Shown piece after piece: positions 18,901-26,450 of a DNA stretch of 64,000 nucleotides (position 1 is its first letter; every line of letters starts with the position of its first letter). The notes under the pieces were generated by a model. The model was not told where the DNA came from. It did no database searches and was given only the letters and a program-made list of their open reading frames with translations. Position numbers and translations under genes: made by a program. This stretch comes from Maribacter algicola. Lineage in GTDB: Bacteria; Bacteroidota; Bacteroidia; Flavobacteriales; Flavobacteriaceae. Where the stretch lies: the NCBI RefSeq assembly GCF_003933245.1, contig NZ_QUSX01000002.1, forward strand, positions 868,001-932,000, in the 5' to 3' direction.

Positions 18901-19919
18901 GCATCGCAACCGAAAAACTTTTTGAGCGCTTTTACCAAGAGAACCATGAGAAGGAGGGAATGGGTATCGGTCTTGCTTTGGTCAAAGAGCTTGTCGATTG
19001 GTTCAATGGTGCTATTTCGGTAAAAACCAACTCGGACAACATTAGTTTCCTACTAAAAATTGATGTCAGAAAAAATGCCTTCAAAGACGATGAGCGAGCA
19101 GAGATCGCACCGTTTGAAAAAATGGCGGACCCGAACATCGGCCATGAAAAAAATGGGGAAATCAACAAAATCCTCTTGGTCGAAGACGACAGGGAAACAA
19201 GAAATTATATCTCGAGTGTTCTTGAACCGGAATATCAGATCATCCCGGCCAAAAATGGGATGGAAGGTTTTGACAAGGCGGTAAAACACCTTCCAGATGT
19301 AATCATTTCAGATATTAAAATGCCCATTCTAGACGGGATTGCCCTTTGTAACCAACTAAAATCCGATCAACGCACTAGCCATATCCCATTAATCATGCTC
19401 ACGGCAAGTTCAGATGCCTCGCAGGAGTTAAAGGCATTGAAAGTAGGTGCCGATGACTATATTTCCAAGCCTTTCAAGACTCAAATTCTAGTGCAAAGAA
19501 TTCGGAACATGGCCCATATGAAAGTGCTTTGGGCCAACAGGTATAAAGAAAGCTATATTGTAGGCCCAACCGATATCACCGTCCCGCCCGTAGAACATCA
19601 ATTTTTGAACAAGCTTCAACTTATTCTGGACAAACATCTGACCGACCCATCCTTGAGCTCTCCTAAATTATGTGAGCTAATGGGGTTAAGCCGTATGCAA
19701 CTGCATCGAAAATTACAAAGTTATACAGGTCTTTCAACCACGGCCTTCCTTCGTTCGCAACGGCTAAAACTAGCCACGGATCTCTTAAAACAAGGTTCGT
19801 TGAACGTGAACGAGGTCGCTTATATGGTCGGCTTCAATTCTCCCGGTTATTTTATGAAATGCTTTAAAGAGCAATTTCAAATGACCCCTACCGAGTTTGT
19901 GGCGTCCTTAAACGGATAA
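15903..19919 (+). CDS. Hybrid two-component system sensor/regulator (HTCS)
   Basis: 1338 residues in one polypeptide. Order: signal/anchor and periplasmic sensor of repeated Reg_prop blades (xWIGTxxxGL motifs, about 60-690), Y_Y_Y domain (about 700-790), one transmembrane helix near 800, HisKA with phospho-acceptor His851 (NIAHEFKTPL), HATPase_c (about 950-1060), receiver with Asp1137 (IISDIKMP), and AraC DNA-binding domain (about 1236-1336). The family senses glycan fragments in the periplasm and activates polysaccharide utilisation loci, but no susC/susD pair is in this window. The start is uncertain: a TACTTTTG -7-like box at 15907-15914 overlaps the listed ATG, so a TTG near 15939 or a later codon may be used. 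Confidence 0.9.
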   Translation: MLLLIQTTFKVQLLSKIGKIIRDSRPLVYQCYWVPLLFWFTTGHVLGQQQISFRNISVKDGLSQNSVVDITQDSLGYLWIATQDGLNRFDGQEFQHFAFQFEDITRPNYSNLGYLYTDKQGGLWVLPQDGKLRKYAPLHSQFNIYEELENAHTVYQDDNNTFWVGTDQGQIFKKHADSTRFENFEIDTNPISSRIRQFLQLEQDFLWVLTDHQCILFNTRTGKVQFELSSPKAENGTAVTFSKIVPKPESGLWVSTFGKGLYEIEHTLQSVSLERVTTFSVPEDLNILDMLLDSKDRLWIGTYGKGLFLVDGNAVRHFMPDKNDERTIHYKDILSIYEDYLGVLWFGTDGSGVSYYDEYLEKFNVVTNDQTPNDINVDVVRAITTDADGNFWIGTSGHGLTKYNPKLGQWASFTTQNSHLTSDRIMSLCYDGDNRLWIGTQEGGLWIMDANGELRKVTSVNANTIWVIFEDKWDRLWVGTQDQGLFQLDENGKVVSQYHTASEKHPLTSNNIRAIFNDSKGNLWVGTEDQGVMYLNFEEGQTEIINAVNDRPHLSTNAIKSVYLENDRWLWVGTNGKGIDVLDLKERTTKNYNLEKGLPNNVVYSLLPDRQNNIWISTNKGIAKLTPSKNHVEPPLVVPYDNYDGLATEFNTGAWHISKDHQLFFGGLEGFYWFDPATIKINLNLPKTQITQFSIFDQPTAMAEGTHLPYDQNTLSFSFSSMQFSLPEKNEYQYRLIDYDKDWIYSGNKNYARYPKLPPGNYTFQVKSSNYDRVWGPDIASFAFTIDPPWYWNSFSQIVYLILFALLLFTIYAYTKSRWRIQTDLKLQEAEADRLKKLHDFRSKLYMNIAHEFKTPLTLVSAPLEEMMADEGKRIKSSDNLSFVSRNLNRLTKLVDQLLQLGSLEEGKLKKMAIYGDITLFLRTLIASYQPQAKEANVAINSKIKQMPFSWYDEDMLEKTVGNLITNALKYAPKNTECTIFGTHEEGFLVLQVQNKISESIATEKLFERFYQENHEKEGMGIGLALVKELVDWFNGAISVKTNSDNISFLLKIDVRKNAFKDDERAEIAPFEKMADPNIGHEKNGEINKILLVEDDRETRNYISSVLEPEYQIIPAKNGMEGFDKAVKHLPDVIISDIKMPILDGIALCNQLKSDQRTSHIPLIMLTASSDASQELKALKVGADDYISKPFKTQILVQRIRNMAHMKVLWANRYKESYIVGPTDITVPPVEHQFLNKLQLILDKHLTDPSLSSPKLCELMGLSRMQLHRKLQSYTGLSTTAFLRSQRLKLATDLLKQGSLNVNEVAYMVGFNSPGYFMKCFKEQFQMTPTEFVASLNG

Positions 19920-19925
19920 AAGGCC

Positions 19926-19947
19926 AACCTGTTACATATGTAAGGTT
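19926..19947. promoter_or_regulatory. Inverted repeat between HTCS and GAF-AraC genes
   Basis: AACCT-G-TTACAT / ATGTAAGGTT forms a 10-bp stem with one bulged base, centred on the 12-bp palindrome TTACATATGTAA. It starts six bases after the HTCS stop and 63 bp before the next ATG. It could be a terminator with a poor T-tract or an operator for the following regulator. Confidence 0.4.
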
Positions 19948-20009
19948 ATTTGATACATAACTACAGTTCTTGCTGAACAGGCCGTCATAGTTTTACCCCA
20001 AAAACTATC

Positions 20010-20885
20010 ATGGAAAAGTTTACCTGTACAATCGATGAAATAAGGGCTATCAGCTTTTTTTCAACTTCCCTGTACTTAAAGGAATCCGTAGAGGAGGTTC
20101 TTTGGGACATCACTAAAAATGTCATCCACCAACTTGGTTTTGTTGACTGTGTTATCTATACCATGGATTATGATACCATGCAACTTACCCAAAGTGCGGC
20201 CTATGGTATAAAAAACCCATGTTCACATCAAATATACAACCAGATCAGATTGAACCTTGGGGAAGGTATCGTGGGTAGTATCGCCCAATCGAAAAAACCG
20301 GAAATCATTATGGATACCTCCAAGGATTCCAGATATATCGTAGACGACAGGAATAGGCTATCTGAAATCTGTGTCCCCATTATGGTCAACAATAAGCTAT
20401 TTGGCGTGATTGATGCCGAACATCCCGATAAAATGTTTTTCAATGAAAAGCATCTTTATCTCTTGACCATCATCGCTTCACTCTGTGCCCAAAAAATCAA
20501 AGAACTACAATTAAAATCACGAAAACCCTTTAAAAGGGCCAACCAATATTTCAAGAAATTGGAAGCCTTGATGCATTCTAAAAAAATCTACCGAAACCCC
20601 TATTTGAGCCTGACCACTACCGCAGATATACTAGGCATTTCACCATGTTACCTTTCCAGTATGGTGAACAGTATCTTGAACAAAAGCTTTATCGATTTTG
20701 TGAACGAGTATCGGATTTGCGATGTGAAAAGAAATTTAAATGCACAGACTTTCGAACATTACACCATTGTTTCGGTCGGACTTGAAGCGGGCTTCAATTC
20801 AAAATCCGCATTTTATTCGGCATTCAAAAAACATACGGGCCTTACGCCCTTGGAGTACAAAAACCGCCACTGCGTTATGTCCTGA
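20010..20885 (+). CDS. GAF-domain AraC-family transcriptional regulator
   Basis: 291 residues. Residues 20-170 form a GAF domain (ESVEEVLWDITKNVIHQLG ... GEGIVGSIAQSKKPEIIMD ... ICVPIMVNNKLFGVIDAE), a small-molecule or redox-sensing fold. Residues 190-285 form an AraC-type double helix-turn-helix (LGISPCYLSSMVNSILNKSF ... VGLEAGFNSKSAFYSAFKKH). No membrane segment, so cytoplasmic. It sits between the HTCS and a group of small lipoproteins and may control them. Ligand unknown. Confidence 0.85.
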   Translation: MEKFTCTIDEIRAISFFSTSLYLKESVEEVLWDITKNVIHQLGFVDCVIYTMDYDTMQLTQSAAYGIKNPCSHQIYNQIRLNLGEGIVGSIAQSKKPEIIMDTSKDSRYIVDDRNRLSEICVPIMVNNKLFGVIDAEHPDKMFFNEKHLYLLTIIASLCAQKIKELQLKSRKPFKRANQYFKKLEALMHSKKIYRNPYLSLTTTADILGISPCYLSSMVNSILNKSFIDFVNEYRICDVKRNLNAQTFEHYTIVSVGLEAGFNSKSAFYSAFKKHTGLTPLEYKNRHCVMS

Positions 20886-20957
20886 TTTTTTTAAAGTGAA
20901 AGATTCGGGAGTTTTATCCTTTTATCACTTGTTAGCTTGGCCAAAAAAACAAAAATC

Positions 20958-21536
20958 ATGAAATCATCAAAAATTTTGGGTTTAATCTTATTGGCCCTAG
21001 TCCTTTTTTCTACTTCATGTACCAAAAGCGAGGAAAGCCCGATCGAAGAAAATATTGACGGAACCTATTTACAATTTTCAACGACTACAGGTAACGAGCA
21101 GAACGATATAGTACTGTATTCCAATTGGGTGAAAACCGAATTTCCGCAATCCAGCAATTCTGGAAGTGTACAATGGCATCTACCCTATATACCAAACGAA
21201 CTCCTGAACCTGGACCAAGATGTGGTATTGATATTTGCCAAAAGAAACCACCTGTTCCAATTACCAATGACCGCCCCTACATCAAATGAACATTATACCA
21301 CGGATTTTGGCAAATATGCAAAAGGGGTGCTGGCCTCAATCAGGGTATATGCCTTTAATTGGCAGACCGAGCCCTTGAACGACATTTTTTTTGGCGCAAA
21401 CACAGAGGCCATGTTTCGGGTTGTGATAGTACCGGGCCAAAAGATGTTCGAACTCAGCGCAACCAATTCAAATACTATTGAAAGCTTCACTTATGAGGAG
21501 TTGGCAAGTAGGTTCAATATACCCGACGGATTATAG
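20958..21536 (+). CDS. Lipoprotein related to the collagen-like lipoprotein downstream
   Basis: 192 residues from ATG 20958; an in-frame ATT-like extension to 20937 is ignored because MKSSKILGLILLALVLFSTSC is a complete SPII leader (Cys21). The mature part ends FTYEELASRFNIPDGL, very like the YTKMTYEEIQERFNIPE end of the next gene, and both have a VIVPGQ/IIPGG element just before it. They are therefore paralogues, but this one lacks Gly-X-Y repeats. Role unknown; probably a surface protein. Confidence 0.72.
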   Translation: MKSSKILGLILLALVLFSTSCTKSEESPIEENIDGTYLQFSTTTGNEQNDIVLYSNWVKTEFPQSSNSGSVQWHLPYIPNELLNLDQDVVLIFAKRNHLFQLPMTAPTSNEHYTTDFGKYAKGVLASIRVYAFNWQTEPLNDIFFGANTEAMFRVVIVPGQKMFELSATNSNTIESFTYEELASRFNIPDGL

Positions 21537-21647
21537 CATTCTCAAATGCGATCAAGGTTGTCCGGTTTCTTTTACATCTAAATTTCTTGGACACCCTTGC
21601 CTTAAATGTCAAGTAATTTGGTCATCAAATCTTAAATCTTTATAAAT

Positions 21648-22247
21648 ATGAAAACAAGAATTTTTTCAAGTAAACTATTGATAATAGGTGCGGTAATACT
21701 ATTGTGGTCATGCTCTGCGGAGGATGGTGAGGACGGCGCCATTGGCCCTCAAGGACCCCAAGGTGAGCAAGGTATTGCAGGCCCACAAGGTGAACAGGGC
21801 GAACAAGGCGAACAGGGAGAACCTGGCACTGCCAACGTCATCTATTCAGATTGGATTCCTCGCGATTTCGAAACTGCAGTAGCCGCCGAGACCAACCAAC
21901 AGGTATTGACCACGCTCAGCATTATTGACTTCAACTTAACCGAAGATGTGATGCTTGTGTTTGGAAGAAGAGAGGTTAATGCAATTGTTTCGGAGATAAA
22001 CCAATTGCCATACGTTCTCGCCTCCCAAAGCGAGTTCTATGGGTTTGAAGTGTCCAGCTTCAATGGTGGCAGTACTTTGAGCGTTGAAGCAGCAACACTT
22101 GATGGTGGTACTAACTTGTTTACTTTTTTCGATGATTTTCGATATATCATAATTCCAGGAGGTATGCCATCTACAGGAAAGTCTACGATTGACTATACCA
22201 AAATGACCTATGAAGAAATTCAAGAGCGTTTTAACATTCCAGAATAG
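21648..22247 (+). CDS. Lipoprotein with collagen-like Gly-X-Y repeat
   Basis: 199 residues. Lipobox LWSC, Cys22. Immediately after the anchor, residues 27-59 are eleven uninterrupted Gly-X-Y triplets rich in GPQ and GEQ, followed by GT; this is a bacterial collagen-like stalk. Residues 62-199 form a globular domain shared with the preceding lipoprotein (YSDWIPRDFE, RYIIIPGGMPS, MTYEEIQERFNIPE). Such tripeptide stalks trimerise and hold a head domain away from the surface. Repeats at DNA level (GAACAGGGCGAACAAGGCGA) may allow length variation. Confidence 0.78.
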   Translation: MKTRIFSSKLLIIGAVILLWSCSAEDGEDGAIGPQGPQGEQGIAGPQGEQGEQGEQGEPGTANVIYSDWIPRDFETAVAAETNQQVLTTLSIIDFNLTEDVMLVFGRREVNAIVSEINQLPYVLASQSEFYGFEVSSFNGGSTLSVEAATLDGGTNLFTFFDDFRYIIIPGGMPSTGKSTIDYTKMTYEEIQERFNIPE

Positions 22248-22277
22248 TAGGCTTTTAGTTCCCCCAAATTCTAAATC

Positions 22278-22626
22278 ATGAAAAAAGTATTGGCCATTTA
22301 CTTGTACCTATTTAATACTGTTGTTGGAGGGGTGTCATCAAAATGATAATAGCCCGGTTGCAAGAACATTTGATTTTTTGGAAGTTACCGCCGGCGCAAT
22401 CATTGTGGAGGTTAATCCTATACTAAGTCGGGGACCCATGATTTTCGGCAAAAATAAGACCATTTATAATCTATATCTAGGAAAAGGACCCCATTTGAAT
22501 GTGCCCTTCTCCAGTGGCATTGCCGCAACTTCATTTCAAATCAATAGCCATCTTTACTTAAATACTGATAATTATTGGAAAGTAATCGCAAAAGATGAAA
22601 ATGGAAACGAAGCATATCCAAATTAA
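22278..22626 (+). pseudogene. Small lipoprotein gene broken by a frameshift in the signal peptide
   Basis: An ATG at 22278 starts MKKVLAIYLYLFNT, but that frame stops at TGA after 22 codons. The neighbouring frame supplies the missing lipobox ILLLEGC and then an 88-residue domain (HQNDNSPVARTFDFLEV ... YWKVIAKDENGNEAYPN) ending at 22626. Joining them needs one base fewer near 22310-22320. A mutation, a sequencing indel or slippage are all possible. The C-terminal domain is beta-rich and unknown. Confidence 0.6.
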
Positions 22627-22700
22627 TATACGCCCCATGACGACTAGATAAAGTCAGGGTAGAAATACTAAACTGTCAGTTTTATTTAACTATAAGAGAC

Positions 22701-23330
22701 ATGAAAATCGTTGAACTTCTTTTTTTTACAATATTGCTTTTGCCGTTAGCCTTACCCGCCCAACAAGAGCAGTCTGTCATTACGGTAAGTGGTTATGCAC
22801 TGCATAAAGATCCTACACCGACCTACAAGGCAATAATGTCTTTGGGGAATCTTTATTCGAGCCTTCCCTCTGACATAATATCCTTAAAAGCTATGCAAGA
22901 GCAGTACCGTGAGGCTTTGGAGGCCAAAGGTATTGCATGGTCGGCCTTAAAAGAAAACCCATACGACTTTGGTTACGAGACCTTGGGCTATGAGAACCAA
23001 GGTATCATATACAGCTACGAGACCACTTCGGCCTCTGATATGAAAAAATTTATGCAAGTCAAAACCCATGGTGTACAACGGTTGAATATCATAGCAGTTT
23101 TTACAATTGATTCTGAAGAGGGCAAGGGTTTGACCAAGGAAGCCTTACGAAACGCCCATGAAAAAGCCCAAACTATAGCCAACGCAATGGGTAAAGAACT
23201 AGGTCCCGTTCAAACCGTTGAGGACTTTAACGGAAAATGGGGAGAAAATATTGAGACCACACTTTATTATGATAAAGATCCCGCCGTTCACCATTATACC
23301 CTTTCGGTGACCTATTTGATGTGGGAATAA
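22701..23330 (+). CDS. SIMPL-domain (DUF541-like) secreted protein
   Basis: 209 residues with a Sec signal (MKIVELLFFTILLLPLALPAQ). The region EALRNAHEKAQTIANAMGKELG with following VQTVED matches the helix typical of SIMPL/DUF541 proteins, where A..A..KA..LA...G precedes a beta-strand; the N-terminal VITVSGYA and the C-terminal HHYTLSVTYLMWE fit the same fold. The family sits in the periplasm or outer membrane with ill-defined function. Start ATG 22701. Confidence 0.65.
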   Translation: MKIVELLFFTILLLPLALPAQQEQSVITVSGYALHKDPTPTYKAIMSLGNLYSSLPSDIISLKAMQEQYREALEAKGIAWSALKENPYDFGYETLGYENQGIIYSYETTSASDMKKFMQVKTHGVQRLNIIAVFTIDSEEGKGLTKEALRNAHEKAQTIANAMGKELGPVQTVEDFNGKWGENIETTLYYDKDPAVHHYTLSVTYLMWE

Positions 23331-23356
23331 AAAGAAAAACTCGCAACGAAAAAGTC

Positions 23357-24094
23357 ATGAATTACAAAAACAGAATACACTTGAAAAGCATTTATCTGAA
23401 GCTTTTGTTGGCTTTCGGATTTTTTATATTAACCAATTGCAGCACTGATGATTCACGAGAAAGAATCAGCGTTTCCTATGCGTTCGACACCTATGAAACG
23501 GTCTTCTGGTCAATTGGTCAGACCACGGCACCTGAAGTCAACTGGCAAGGTGAGGTTGGCACTTTTTTGTTGAAAGACCCCGTTGAAGGGCTGGCAATAG
23601 ATAATTCTACTGGAATTATTTCATGGGATAAATCGTTGGGTATAGGTAGCCACCCTATTTCAGTGATTGCAATGAACCCTAGGGGATCTGCTGAGGTTGC
23701 GCTGACCATTGAAAGCACTTTGGCCCCGAGTAGTTGGCGCGGTGGACAAAACAATAATCCCGAAGAAAGTAACATGATTTTAATTGCGGCAAATAGACAA
23801 CTTGAATTTTTTGAGGATGGCTCGCTGCAAATTGAGATTTTGGGACAAGAGGGTTCTGAAGGTGTTGGGGTATGGTCAATAGAAGATGATTCCATTGAGA
23901 TTCATCTTTGTACGTACTGCCCAAATGAGAATCCCTTTGATATTCCACAATCAGACGAACACACTTTTTATACTGGTAAAATAAGAACCTTTGGGACTGA
24001 TGGGGCAAGTATTTCAGGAAAATGGTACATTATTAGGTTCAACCCGGACTCTACCACCCTTAGGGGCCAATTTGTTTTTAGTGTAGGAGATTGA
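23357..24094 (+). CDS. Lipoprotein with Ig-like (cadherin-type) domain
   Basis: 245 residues from ATG 23357, which avoids overlap with the upstream gene and gives lipobox LTNC (Cys28). Residues 35-125 look like a putative Ig fold (VEGLAIDNSTGIISWDKSLGIGSHPISVIAMN), a pattern seen in He_PIG/cadherin-like repeats. The C-terminal half is beta-rich with IEIHLCTYCPNENPF. No enzyme motif. Probably a surface or adhesion accessory protein. Confidence 0.65.
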   Translation: MNYKNRIHLKSIYLKLLLAFGFFILTNCSTDDSRERISVSYAFDTYETVFWSIGQTTAPEVNWQGEVGTFLLKDPVEGLAIDNSTGIISWDKSLGIGSHPISVIAMNPRGSAEVALTIESTLAPSSWRGGQNNNPEESNMILIAANRQLEFFEDGSLQIEILGQEGSEGVGVWSIEDDSIEIHLCTYCPNENPFDIPQSDEHTFYTGKIRTFGTDGASISGKWYIIRFNPDSTTLRGQFVFSVGD

Positions 24095-24123
24095 TTTATT
24101 AAACACCAGTTATTATAAAAATT

Positions 24124-24350
24124 TTGACAATCAAATACCTATTACTATTCTTGACCGTTTTGCTTTGCTCTTGCTCGATTGAGGAAGTTAATGTTAAACC
24201 CCAATACTGACGTTTCCTCCAATAAATTTGAACAACCTCGGCGATGTGGTTGCGTTTGGTAAAAATTTATCGGGAACAAATAAAAGTCCTGCTATTGAGT
24301 ACTTTGTAGCTCAAGCGAAGGAACCGGTAATTTCATGTTCTTCAGGATAG
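24124..24350 (+). pseudogene. Lipoprotein gene remnant truncated at the repeat boundary
   Basis: A TTG at 24124 opens MTIKYLLLFLTVLLCSCSIEE, a clear lipoprotein leader, but stops after 28 codons at 24210. The next frame continues with NLNNLGDVVAFGKNLSG and ends at TAG 24350, exactly where the long direct repeat begins (24347). So this gene was frameshifted and then cut off by the duplicated AraC segment. Confidence 0.5.
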
Positions 24351-24658
24351 AGTCACACTACCGAACAAAACATTCCGCGAGCGATTATGCGGATATGCTG
24401 GCGATTACACCCAAGGCCTTATCAAAACTTACCAAATCGCACTTTAATAAAACGTTGACCGACTTAATATCCAAACGCATTATTATAGAAGCCAAAAGGG
24501 AACTTTATCTTACCAATAAAACGGTAAAAGAAATTGCCTATGAACTAGGTTATAACGACGAATATTACTTTAGTCGATTTTTTAAGAAAAATGCTGAGGT
24601 ATCCCCTCAAATTTATAGGGAAACCGTGGGTTTTGACCGAGCCGCCGAGAGTACTTAA
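24335..24658 (+). pseudogene. Truncated AraC regulator, DNA-binding domain only
   Basis: From codon 5 onward this frame is nearly identical to the last 103 residues of the full AraC protein at 34544-35431 (IESHYRTKHSASDYADMLAI to the C-terminus; only E/K and A/E changes). The cupin sensor half is missing. ATG 24335 comes from unrelated upstream DNA. An expressed fragment could bind the same DNA as the full protein, but a silent relic is more likely. Confidence 0.8.
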
Positions 24659-24939
24659 GGATTCATACTTTAAAAACCTTATTCGACACCAAAAAATTGA
24701 ATGATAGAAATTCACACGGGCATTGTCATATTAAATCTCATAAAAAGCCGGAAATTATATTCTTTGTTGGGTTCAAATCATTTATTTTAGGATAGTTTTA
24801 AAAGTTAAATCAGAGCACACGCTGCCGCATACGATTTAAGCAAAAAAGTGAAGGTCAACCTCTGGGAAGCCTTGTAAATACTGGGTTTATATCCAATTCA
24901 TAACCCGGAAGCCGAGGGTTCAAGTCCCTATCTCGCTAC
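24347..24939. repeat. Direct repeat, left copy (about 593 bp)
   Basis: Starts ATAGAGTCACACTAC and contains the AraC C-terminal coding region, about 280 bp of non-coding DNA and the 3' half of a tRNA-like sequence ending ...CTCGCTAC. The right copy at 35120-35712 has the same length (offset 10,773 at both ends) with a few dozen differences, mostly in the non-coding part. Confidence 0.9.
24897..24939 (+). other. tRNA 3'-half relic (possible attachment site), left copy
   Basis: TTCATAACCCGGAAG is the 3' side of a CAU anticodon arm, GGTTCAAGTCC is a T-loop, and CTCGCTAC resembles a 3' acceptor end. No normal D-arm or 5' acceptor lies at the right distance upstream, so this is not a complete tRNA gene. 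Integrases often leave tRNA 3' ends as att sites. Confidence 0.6.
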
Positions 24940-24962
24940 TATTTGAAAATCATTCAAAACTT

Positions 24963-24992
24963 GCGGTTTAGTTCACCTAAACCGCTTTATTT
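24963..24992 (+). terminator. Intrinsic terminator after the left tRNA relic
   Basis: Perfect 9-bp stem GCGGTTTAG / CTAAACCGC with loop TTCAC, followed by TTTATTTA. It differs entirely from the hairpin after the right copy, so the repeat ends at the tRNA-like sequence. Confidence 0.75.
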
Positions 24993-25148
24993 ATGCCCTA
25001 GGTTACAGATAACCAAAATACCGTCCAACCAATTGAACAATGATGACCCAAAGAATATTTTTTCACTATTTTTAGGCTTCCCCCATTTTTAATCCCATCC
25101 AGCTTGTATACACTGGAACTACGAAGACCTAATTAATTAAAAGAGAAT

Positions 25149-26336
25149 ATGAAGAATCTTGTCTTAGTAGGGTGTTTAATTTTACTAGTAAGCTGTAGTA
25201 AAACTTCAGAAACTAAGGACACCCCAACCACCCAAACGGAAAACCCTGGTAGCACCACGGATACCGTTCCCGAGGAACCTGAGGGAGAACCCGTAACCGA
25301 AGAAGAAACGGTAGCGGAAGAGCCCATCAGTTTTGAGAATTTTGAAGCCCAGATCACTTCCTTTATGGAAACCTATCAAGTGCCCGGGCTCCAGGTCGCC
25401 ATCACCAAGGACGAACAATTGGTATATGCACAGTCCTTTGGGTTTTCAGATGTAGAAAATCAAATTCCCGTTGCGGACAATTCCCTGTTCAGGATTGCGA
25501 GTATCTCAAAACCCATCACCTTTATCAGCATGCTCAAACTCAGTGAGGATGGTCAAGTATCCCTGGGTGGCAAGGTATTTGGGGAATCGGGCATATTGGG
25601 TACGGAATATGGGGCACTCCCCTACTCCCCGGGCGTACTGGACATTTCCGTAAACGACCTCATCGAGCATAGGTCCGGTTGGACCAACGACCCCTACGAC
25701 ATTATGTTCGACGACCCCAGCCTATCCTACCAGGAACTTTTTTCTGAAATGATCGATAACCGCAGGATAGACGAGACACCAACCTATTATTACCTCAATT
25801 TTGGATACGCAGTTTTGGGCAGGGTTGTTGAAAAGGTAAGCAATGTATCCTATGAAGCCTATGTTCAGGAAAACGTTCTTGCCCCTATGGGCATTACGGA
25901 AATGAAGATTGGCGGGAACACATTGGATGAAAGACTAGAAAATGAGGTGGTCTACTATCCCAGTACGGAAGGTGCCTTTAGCCCCTACGACATGAATGTC
26001 ACCAGAATGGATGCCCATGGTGGGTGGATCGCTTCCGCAACGGATTTGGCAAGGTTCATTGTCCATATTGACCGCAGACCCAATGTGCAGGATATTCTAC
26101 CAACTAACAGATTAAATCGGCCGTATTTTAATTTCTTCAATTGGGTCCATACCGGGTCGCTTCCGGGAACCTCCTCTATCATGAGCAGACATAACGATAC
26201 CTTCAATTACACCGTGTTAATGAACAAACGGAGCACAAACTATGAGGCCATCTTAAATGCCGTTCAATCCGTCATCAACAACGAGATCGATACCAGAACC
26301 AAATGGCCCAATGTGGACTTGTTTGAGGAAGAATAA
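25149..26336 (+). CDS. Serine hydrolase lipoprotein, class C beta-lactamase family
   Basis: 395 residues. Lipobox LVSC (Cys16) then a 40-residue Thr/Glu/Pro-rich linker. Catalytic elements of the beta-lactamase/DD-peptidase (S12) fold: SISK with nucleophile Ser118 and Lys121, YLN at 215-217, and HTG near the C-terminus. The family covers D-aminopeptidases, esterases and PBP-like proteins; antibiotic hydrolysis is not implied. Its leader and first codons occur as a dead copy at 15351-15520. It is the first gene inside the repeat-bounded segment and stands alone on its strand. Confidence 0.85.
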   Translation: MKNLVLVGCLILLVSCSKTSETKDTPTTQTENPGSTTDTVPEEPEGEPVTEEETVAEEPISFENFEAQITSFMETYQVPGLQVAITKDEQLVYAQSFGFSDVENQIPVADNSLFRIASISKPITFISMLKLSEDGQVSLGGKVFGESGILGTEYGALPYSPGVLDISVNDLIEHRSGWTNDPYDIMFDDPSLSYQELFSEMIDNRRIDETPTYYYLNFGYAVLGRVVEKVSNVSYEAYVQENVLAPMGITEMKIGGNTLDERLENEVVYYPSTEGAFSPYDMNVTRMDAHGGWIASATDLARFIVHIDRRPNVQDILPTNRLNRPYFNFFNWVHTGSLPGTSSIMSRHNDTFNYTVLMNKRSTNYEAILNAVQSVINNEIDTRTKWPNVDLFEEE

Positions 26337-26450
26337 GCCAAAAAAGCAGAGATACATTCCGTTGGCCTAAATGAAATAGAAGGTGGATGTCCCTTAAAAT
26401 GCTAAAAATTAATACTATTGTAGATCTCAAGGATTTGGTGAACTATACTA

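Noticed and set aside
25149..26336. Antibiotic-resistance beta-lactamase
   Set aside because: SxxK/YxN/HTG motifs place it in the broad S12 family; nothing ties it to antibiotic hydrolysis.
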